64,000 nt of DNA from KBS50 sp042666615 (GTDB taxonomy: Bacteria; Actinomycetota; Actinomycetes; Mycobacteriales; Micromonosporaceae): NCBI RefSeq assembly GCF_042666615.1, contig NZ_JBHTDD010000024.1, positions 54,866 to 118,865 on the forward strand. The letters are read 5' to 3'. Below the pieces are notes generated by a model, which ran no database searches, was not told the DNA's origin, and saw nothing but the letters and a program-made list of their open reading frames with translations. Made by a program: the position numbers and the translations under genes. Shown here in pieces: positions 60,001 to 64,000 of the stretch (the first letter of the stretch is position 1; every line of letters begins with the position of its first letter).

Positions 60001-60555
60001 GGGGTGGCCGTGGGGCTGCGAGCGCTGCGACCCGGCGAGCCCCGGAACCGGCGGGTCGCCCTGGTGGCGGTGGCCACGGGCAGCCAACTACTGGCCCTGT
60101 GGCTGCTGTTGGCGGCAAACCGGGTGGCGCTCGCCGAGGCGTACACCGTGCCGGTGGCGCTGGCGGCGCTCGCGGCCGGCGGGTACGCCGCCCGCCTGCG
60201 GCGGGAGCTGAGCAGCTGGGTGACGCACGCCCCGGGGCTGGCCGCCGCGTTCCTGCCCACCCTGGCCAGCGTGCTGGTCGGGGACGGCGGTCCGGTGCGC
60301 CGGTTGACGCTCGGCGCGGGCGCCGTGGCCGTCCTGCTGACCGGGGCGGTCCACCGGCTCCAGGCGCCGGTGGTGCTGGGCGGTGTGACCCTGGCCCTGG
60401 TCGCCGTGCACGAGGCGGCTGGCGTCTGGGATCTGCTGCCCCGGTGGATCTACCTGGCCGGCGGCGGGCTGCTGCTGGTGACGGTCGCGGCGACGTACGA
60501 ACGGCGGCGTCGAGAGTTGGACCGGCTCCGCGGCGCGGTACGCCAGATGACCTGA
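57040..60555 (+). CDS. Giant polytopic membrane protein, SCO7613-type
   Basis: The 1171-aa protein starts with a zinc-ribbon-like pair (YPCPACGAPADLTAGCSGC), a short coiled-coil (about 30-75), a GPLPA repeat (about 87-112), and then more than 30 hydrophobic helices with almost no long loops. The architecture is what I know as the 'SCO7613 C-terminal domain' membrane-protein family of actinobacteria. No catalytic motif is visible. It may be a scaffold or transporter. Its Leu/Ala/Val/Gly-rich sequence with GGG and CTG codons gives long open frames on both strands. The start is GTG at 57040; there is no clear Shine-Dalgarno. Confidence 0.78.
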   Translation: MTTYPCPACGAPADLTAGCSGCRRPGDPVAAEVIRLDGLIATGAADLERARQRYAGLADELRELRARRNHLAARVRAGTPVQASPGPLPAGPLPAGPLPAGPLPAGPLPAGPAGPPETTTRTVQNVLFVLGGLLLGAAAVVFTAVAWASVGVTGRAAILVAVTALVLAVPVPLWRRGLTGTAETFAAVGVLLVVLDGYAARTVNLVGLADWPTARYAAVVAAGTALLAAGYGRLTGLRAPWFAALALAQPVLPLTVVELDPSAAGWTLVLAATACLDLVTARRLSGGGPARAGRLAGWIGYGCAVTAAGVCALVALLTTEPAALAGGPLLVVALVLLAGAAVAGQPGLRAAATATLVAAVAIAAVRPAPDTRWPLLWSGIVVALVAIAVTVAGPRLSFGGRIGALVVAGLFGVTIGSLALLVAGVVAARSPLGEAAPAVPEFLDGQLPMGVVLVTVALAALLPRARGEVAVVGGVFGVLALPATAPLPVLAIVAVDLVAALALLLTATRLAGAAGLAARAVGAAGPVRAAGSAWAVLAVAGGVLLIGHAVLVGLIEAGSATVAFVGVALLGLIVAVRVGRLDAAAPVGLRLIGGSAITAALLSGQAALTAATVAGTAGGPWPGRVALGAVAATAAGIGALRRRLGGHLPYAVGALVLGALAAGIAPILTGGGDPVGGYAAAGLLLVAIGLALGAGPGVRVSSLVTGAALGCVVVVALVRPMIALLAGPYAWLGEIWSGAPVGVGLGPGDSDPAWTVDGADAAVLALLTAAAAVFGSTRRGSAGPVMPLAAARLAAPLAAVTLAALPVAAGLRWPVPAATALVIGVTALLLAALAPVATARALVPLVPVSGVLAGAGLTGLLPTRSGTLSGMGLLVVAGVAAGAAGRSRTGRITGWLTATTTGALLAVVATVAAAQPVTRAALPVLGVAAVALLGGAVLRSRRPAGAAVVDRDREAVAIEAAAHATAVVAIMLSVGQLRVTALICTLWGVAVGLRALRPGEPRNRRVALVAVATGSQLLALWLLLAANRVALAEAYTVPVALAALAAGGYAARLRRELSSWVTHAPGLAAAFLPTLASVLVGDGGPVRRLTLGAGAVAVLLTGAVHRLQAPVVLGGVTLALVAVHEAAGVWDLLPRWIYLAGGGLLLVTVAATYERRRRELDRLRGAVRQMT
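57301..57375 (+). repeat. 15-bp in-frame tandem repeat, five units
   Basis: CTTCCGGCYGGYCCG is repeated five times (57301-57375), coding for LPAGP units between the coiled coil and first helix of the giant membrane protein. Two central units are identical. Confidence 0.85.
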
Positions 60556-60669
60556 GACGGGTCGGGATAGGGGTGCTGGCACTACCCCGGTCGGGGGGAT
60601 TGCTGGATTACCCACGTGTTGATCCTTGAGAAGACTGGGAGCATCGGCGAACCGGTCCAAGGAGTCGCC

Positions 60670-61737
60670 ATGGACGCGCGAATCGAGGGTCACATGACGA
60701 TCGGGGCTGCGGTGGCACCGCCCGCCCGGCGAGGCAGCGACTACGCGGAGTTGTCCCGCCGGATCAGTCGGCTGGGCCTGCTGGACCGCCGACCGGTCGG
60801 CTACCTGCCACTGGCGGTGCTGAGCGGTGCCCTGTTCGTCGGTGGCTGGGTGGCTTTCTTCCTGGTGGGTGACGCGCGGGGACAGGTGCTCGTGGCCGTG
60901 CTGCTGGCCGTGGCGAGCACCCAGGTCGCCTTCCTCGGCCACGACGCCGGGCACCGGCAGATCTTCCGCGGTCGGCCGGCTGGGGACGTGCTCGGGTTGC
61001 TCGCCGGCAACCTGGCGGTCGGGCTGAGCTACGGCTGGTGGATCGACAAGCACACCCGGCATCACGCCAACCCCAACCACGAGGACGAGGACCCGGACGT
61101 CGGCGCGGGTGCCCTGGTGTGGACGCCCGAGCAGGCTGGGCAGACCCGCGGCTTCGCCCGTCGGCTGGCACGCAGGCAGGCGTACCTGTTCTTCCCGATG
61201 CTGACCCTGGAAGGGCTGGCGCTGCACGTTTCCAGCGTCAAGGCCGTGTTCGGCCGGGGGCCGGACGGCTACGCCACCCCGATGCGGCACCGCGGGGTCG
61301 AGGCGCTGTTGCTGGTGGCGCACACGGTCGGCTACCTGGCCGCCGTTCTGACCGTGCTGTCACCGCTGAAGGCGTTGGTCTTCGTGGCCGTGCACCAGGG
61401 ATTGTGGGGGATCTACATGGGCTGCTCGTTCGCTCCCAACCACAAGGGGATGCCGGTGCTGGGCGCCGGGGACGACCTGGACTTCCTTCGCAAACAGGTG
61501 TTGACCTCCAGGAACGTACGCGGTGGCCGGCTCGTCGACGTCCTTCTCGGCGGACTCAACTACCAGATCGAACACCACCTGTTCCCGAGCATGCCGCGCC
61601 GCAATCTGCGCCGGGCCCAGCCGATCGTCGAGGCGTACTGCCATGACCAGGGCATCCCGTACGAACAGACAGGGTTGCTGGACTCGTACCGTCAGGCGCT
61701 GCGCCACCTGCACTCGGTCGGCGCCGCCCTGCGGTGA
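60670..61737 (+). CDS. Membrane fatty acid desaturase
   Basis: The 355-aa di-iron desaturase has the three His boxes: HDAGHRQ near 94-100, HTRHHANPN near 135-143 and QIEHHLFP near 299-306, with four membrane helices between. It introduces a double bond into acyl chains of lipids or acyl-CoA with O2 and electrons from a ferredoxin or oxidoreductase. The QIEHHLFP form is that of linoleoyl-CoA/DesA3-type front-end enzymes. The start ATG at 60670 has AAGGAG well placed. A strong hairpin follows the stop. Confidence 0.93.
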   Translation: MDARIEGHMTIGAAVAPPARRGSDYAELSRRISRLGLLDRRPVGYLPLAVLSGALFVGGWVAFFLVGDARGQVLVAVLLAVASTQVAFLGHDAGHRQIFRGRPAGDVLGLLAGNLAVGLSYGWWIDKHTRHHANPNHEDEDPDVGAGALVWTPEQAGQTRGFARRLARRQAYLFFPMLTLEGLALHVSSVKAVFGRGPDGYATPMRHRGVEALLLVAHTVGYLAAVLTVLSPLKALVFVAVHQGLWGIYMGCSFAPNHKGMPVLGAGDDLDFLRKQVLTSRNVRGGRLVDVLLGGLNYQIEHHLFPSMPRRNLRRAQPIVEAYCHDQGIPYEQTGLLDSYRQALRHLHSVGAALR

Positions 61738-61785
61738 CAGCGGGCCCCTCGTCAACGCGTCAAGCGTCGCGAGGGGCCCGCTGTC
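61736..61785. terminator. Bidirectional terminator between convergent genes
   Basis: GACAGCGGGCCCCTCG (61736-61751) and CGAGGGGCCCGCTGTC (61770-61785) pair exactly over 16 bp with an 18-base loop. The hairpin starts in the stop codon of the desaturase and ends three bases before the lipoprotein stop, so it serves both genes. Confidence 0.85.
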
Positions 61786-61788
61786 GGC

Positions 61789-62571
61789 TCAGGCCGTCTT
61801 GTTCATGCTCTCCAGCAGGTCCGCCGGCATCTCGGTGACCTGGCTGGCGGAGGGCTTCGCCACCGTGACCGGTGCGCCGAAGTCCGCGTACGTGGTGGTC
61901 ATCTTGCCCAGGCCGTCCTGGATCTTCGACATGTCCATGGACATCTCCACCAGCCGCCCCTGGTCGTCCACCTTCGCGGTGAACGGCACCGTGGTGGCCC
62001 CCATGGCCTTGAGGTCACCGGCGGTCATGGTCGGTGCCTTCGACAGGTCGAGCGTGCCGGTGAACGTTCCGTCGGCGGCCCGTTCGGTGTCCATCACCGC
62101 GTTGATCAGGCCGTCCACCCGGGCCGGGTCGTCCTTGGGGACGATGTCCAGGCTGCCGCCGGCCTTGATCTGGCCGGCGTCGGCGTGCATCCACTTCTTC
62201 GGCATGCCCGCCCCGTCGATCTTGAGGTACACGTCCGTATCGAGCAGGATGACCTCCATCTTCATTTTGGTCGATCCGGCGCTCAGGGTCATCTTCGCGT
62301 GTCCCACCCGCTTGACCGGGTCCAGCACCGTGATGGAGTTCAGGACGCTGCTCTCCATGGTGGCGCGGCTGGACTGCTCACCCAGCTTCCGGGCCGCGGC
62401 CCGGAGTTCCTCCGTCGGGTCGGCACTGGCGCTGGGGCTGGCGGCGGAGGACGCGGAGCCGGCCGTCGCCGGTCCGGCGTTGTTCTCCGTACTGCCACCG
62501 CAGGCCGTCATGCCAGCGCCGAGCGACACCGCCAACGCCAGTGCGACAACGGTGTTCCGTGCAGTTTTCAT
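61789..62571 (-). CDS. LppX/LprG-like lipoprotein
   Basis: The 260-aa protein has a lipoprotein signal (lipobox MTAC, Cys at 24), a Ser/Ala linker (about 25-50) and an alpha/beta half-barrel domain like LppX/LprG/LprA: STRATMESSVLN, VGHAKMTLSAGSTKMKMEVILL, KWMHADAGQIKAGG, YTGTLDLSKAP-like FTGTLDLSKAPTM. Such proteins carry hydrophobic lipids between the membrane and outer envelope in mycobacteria. Placed opposite a fatty acid desaturase, it may handle modified lipids, but this is inference. The start ATG is at 62571; GGAG lies about 12 bases before. Confidence 0.83.
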   Translation of the reverse strand: MKTARNTVVALALAVSLGAGMTACGGSTENNAGPATAGSASSAASPSASADPTEELRAAARKLGEQSSRATMESSVLNSITVLDPVKRVGHAKMTLSAGSTKMKMEVILLDTDVYLKIDGAGMPKKWMHADAGQIKAGGSLDIVPKDDPARVDGLINAVMDTERAADGTFTGTLDLSKAPTMTAGDLKAMGATTVPFTAKVDDQGRLVEMSMDMSKIQDGLGKMTTTYADFGAPVTVAKPSASQVTEMPADLLESMNKTA

Positions 62572-62744
62572 CGTGTGCGGATACTCCCCGTGTGCGACAA
62601 ACCGCCGAGCGCCACAGGCTCATCCATGCGGCCGTCCCAGGCGGGCAACACACCTTAGGAGGTATCTCGTCCGCCTACAAGCGGACTACGGCGGATCGGG
62701 ACGATGCCCGTACCTCGATGTCCTACCCGCCGGGACCTCGGCGG

Positions 62745-62750
62745 TAAGGT
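62745..62750 (+). promoter_or_regulatory. -10 hexamer of a leaderless promoter
   Basis: TAAGGT ends six bases before the ATG at 62757, so the transcript likely starts on that codon. Confidence 0.5.
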
Positions 62751-62756
62751 CAGCGC

Positions 62757-62834
62757 ATGACAGAGGTCTTCGAGCTGGTGCGTGATCCGGTTCCGGCCCG
62801 CCGGATCGACACGGTCGTGCGGAGTACGGCATGA
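62757..62834 (+). CDS. 25-aa ORF coupled to the FHA gene
   Basis: The ORF reads MTEVFELVRDPVPARR... and stops in TGA at 62832-62834, whose ATGA overlaps the ATG of the FHA gene. A -10 hexamer (TAAGGT) lies six bases upstream, so the short ORF is the first thing translated on a leaderless mRNA, while the FHA ATG has no Shine-Dalgarno. It therefore probably feeds ribosomes to the FHA gene by termination-reinitiation. I do not recognise the peptide. Confidence 0.55.
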   Translation: MTEVFELVRDPVPARRIDTVVRSTA

Positions 62835-63976
62835 GATTCGAGATCAGCAAGGTGCTGGACACGATCGAGGGTCGAGTGACCACCGATCCGACGCTGGTGC
62901 GGGCGGCGGTGGACCTCGCCGAACTGGTCCGCTTCACCGACCTGGACCGGGGGCGCCCGGCGAGCATGCTCCGGCTCGGCATCGTCATCGACGCGCTTGG
63001 CCGGCAGGTGCAGGAGGACGGCGTCCAGGTTTACGCGGTGGTCCACCGCGGGCTGCTATCGGACGGCGACCTGACCTCCAACGAACGGATGGTGGTCCGG
63101 CGGTGGGCGGACGACGGACTGGTCGAGGTGCTCAACAACCCCGGTGACCGCATGCTGGAGGTGGCCGACCTGCTCGGACTTCCCGTGCTCACCCGGGCCC
63201 GCCTCGACGGTCTGCGTGGCCGCTATCCCTGGATCGGCCAACCCGGACGGGTGTTGGCGCCGGTCGTCGGTGCTGGCGGGCCGACGCTGGCCGCGCACGC
63301 CGGTGGCGGCGCGGTGCCGGCCCCGACCGATCCCTCCCCGACCGGCGCCCGGTTGCTCGCCCGCCTGTGGCGGTGCCCCGAACCGGGGTGCGCGCTGTTC
63401 GGCGCGGGTGGCGGCGGTGGCGCCTTCGCCGATCTGGCCCGGGTGCATCGCACCGCGATCAGCCAACCACCGCCGTCGCTGCGCGGTGGGGCGCCGAGTT
63501 GCCCCCGACACGATCGGCCGCTTACCGACGCGGGCGCACGCCCCCGGCACGAGATGCTCGCCGTACGGATCGGTGGGCTGGTCCGCCAGCGGTTCGTTGT
63601 CGCCGACCGGCCGGTCGTGGTGGGCCGTGCCCCCGAGGAGGACGGCGGCATCACCGTGGGCCAGTGGCTGAACGACGAGGCCCGGCGCTGGATCAGCCGC
63701 AGCCACCTCCGGCTGGAGTTGCGCGGAGCCGACCTGGTCGCCCAGGACGTCAGCACCAACGGATCGGGGCTGCGCCCGCGCGGGTCCCTGGACGACGACG
63801 ACCGGATCACGTTGAACCGTCAGCAGAGCCGGGTGCTCGGCCCCGGTGACTTCGTGGAGTTGTACCCAGGCGTACAGGTCGGCCGGGCGGCTGACCTGCC
63901 GTCGGCGGCCGCCTTCGCGCCAGCGTCGGTGATGGCCGAGGCCCCCACCATGACCATGCGAACCGTAGACCGCTGA
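62831..63976 (+). CDS. FHA-domain protein with unknown N-terminal domain
   Basis: The 381-aa protein has an N-terminal alpha/beta domain of about 120 residues (MRFEISKVLDTIEGRV, LVRAAVDLAELVRF, MLRLGIVIDALGRQV, YAVVHRGLLSDGDLTSNERMVVRRWADDGLVEVL) that I do not recognise. A Gly/Pro-rich middle with cysteine pairs (WRCPEPGCALF and PSCPRHDRPL) suggests a zinc site. The C-terminal part (about 240-350) is an FHA phospho-threonine-binding domain: VVVGRAPEE, WISRSHLRLELR, VSTNGSGLRPRG. It would dock to a Ser/Thr-kinase target. Not GarA-like, since GarA is a short FHA protein with an N-terminal ETTS motif. Stop at 63974-63976; the last 24 bases of the window are C-rich and featureless. Confidence 0.75.
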   Translation: MRFEISKVLDTIEGRVTTDPTLVRAAVDLAELVRFTDLDRGRPASMLRLGIVIDALGRQVQEDGVQVYAVVHRGLLSDGDLTSNERMVVRRWADDGLVEVLNNPGDRMLEVADLLGLPVLTRARLDGLRGRYPWIGQPGRVLAPVVGAGGPTLAAHAGGGAVPAPTDPSPTGARLLARLWRCPEPGCALFGAGGGGGAFADLARVHRTAISQPPPSLRGGAPSCPRHDRPLTDAGARPRHEMLAVRIGGLVRQRFVVADRPVVVGRAPEEDGGITVGQWLNDEARRWISRSHLRLELRGADLVAQDVSTNGSGLRPRGSLDDDDRITLNRQQSRVLGPGDFVELYPGVQVGRAADLPSAAAFAPASVMAEAPTMTMRTVDR

Positions 63977-64000
63977 CCCGCCCCCTCCCCCCGCCGCCCC

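Noticed and set aside
57729..60260. 843-codon open frame opposite the giant membrane protein
   Set aside because: Ala/Thr/Pro/Arg-rich low-complexity translation caused by the Leu/Ala/Val codons of the sense gene.
62831..63976. GarA-type inhibitor of Kgd
   Set aside because: GarA is a short FHA protein with an N-terminal phosphorylation motif; this protein has a long unrelated N-terminal domain and lies far from kgd.

Overview
The window is very GC-rich chromosomal DNA from an actinobacterium, most likely Micromonosporaceae (Micromonospora-like). Grounds for this: strong third-position GC, GTG/TTG starts, many genes with a TANNNT -10 hexamer 6-7 nt before the start codon (leaderless transcripts), and actinobacterial markers (PdtaS kinase, WhiB1, the fused 2-oxoglutarate decarboxylase Kgd, a DUF6104-type protein, Ni-superoxide dismutase with its own protease). 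The genus is inference. I see no rRNA, tRNA, insertion sequence, prophage or CRISPR array. Most of the window looks like stable core chromosome.

Layout. 1-6.4 kb: the end of an MFS exporter, a TPR protein, a SIS-domain sugar isomerase, PdtaS and a GT39-type membrane glycosyltransferase. 6.5-10.4 kb: an assimilatory sulfur operon, made of a leader peptide, sirA, a 56-aa zinc-ribbon protein, cysH and a CbiX-type chelatase, with every structural gene overlapping the next. 10.4-13 kb: whiB1 with a long upstream region holding two CRP-like sites, a lipid kinase, a small membrane protein and an RsbW-like anti-sigma factor. 13.2-16.4 kb: divergent sodN/sodX, malic enzyme and a zinc-type oxidoreductase. 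16.7-20.1 kb: a secreted beta-helix protein and two tandem lipoprotein hydrolases. 20.2-23.6 kb: pta-ackA. 23.7-27 kb: DoxX, a Pro/Ser/Thr-rich membrane protein and a deacetylase-glycosyltransferase fusion. 27-31.8 kb: a DJ-1/PfpI protein and a GlxA-type regulator, divergent from an iron-siderophore-type ABC importer. 31.8-36.3 kb: CopD-CtaG fusion divergent from the copper ATPase CopA. 36.4-42.4 kb: methyltransferase, GH6 lipoprotein, DUF6104 protein and kgd. 42.5-47 kb: ABC-2 exporter, hotdog-like protein and an OlsB/OlsA pair for an aminolipid. 47-52.7 kb: DUF4097-PadR operon, a two-component system and HtrA. 52.8-57 kb: a BON protein, GT4, patatin, a second acyltransferase and CutA. 57-64 kb: a very large membrane protein, a fatty acid desaturase, an LppX/LprG-like lipoprotein and an FHA protein preceded by a coupled 25-codon ORF.

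How the genes work together. SirA, CysH and the chelatase form the route from APS or PAPS to sulfide plus siroheme supply. Pta-AckA, malic enzyme and Kgd sit at central-carbon nodes. CopA and CopD-CtaG handle copper. Several loci (OlsB/OlsA, patatin plus acyltransferase, desaturase plus lipoprotein, lipid kinase) act on membrane lipids.

The most interesting non-coding signals are: a long palindrome present twice at gene ends (10361-10428 and 38469-38526), the CRP-like sites before whiB1, the leader peptide before sirA, the paired operators on the doxX promoter, a G-run tract with TTAGG spacing next to kgd, and the leaderless ORF that couples into the FHA gene. I found no clearly novel multi-gene system. 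The best candidates for undescribed biology are the zinc-ribbon protein of the sulfur operon, the dispersed palindrome, and the ORF-FHA pair.
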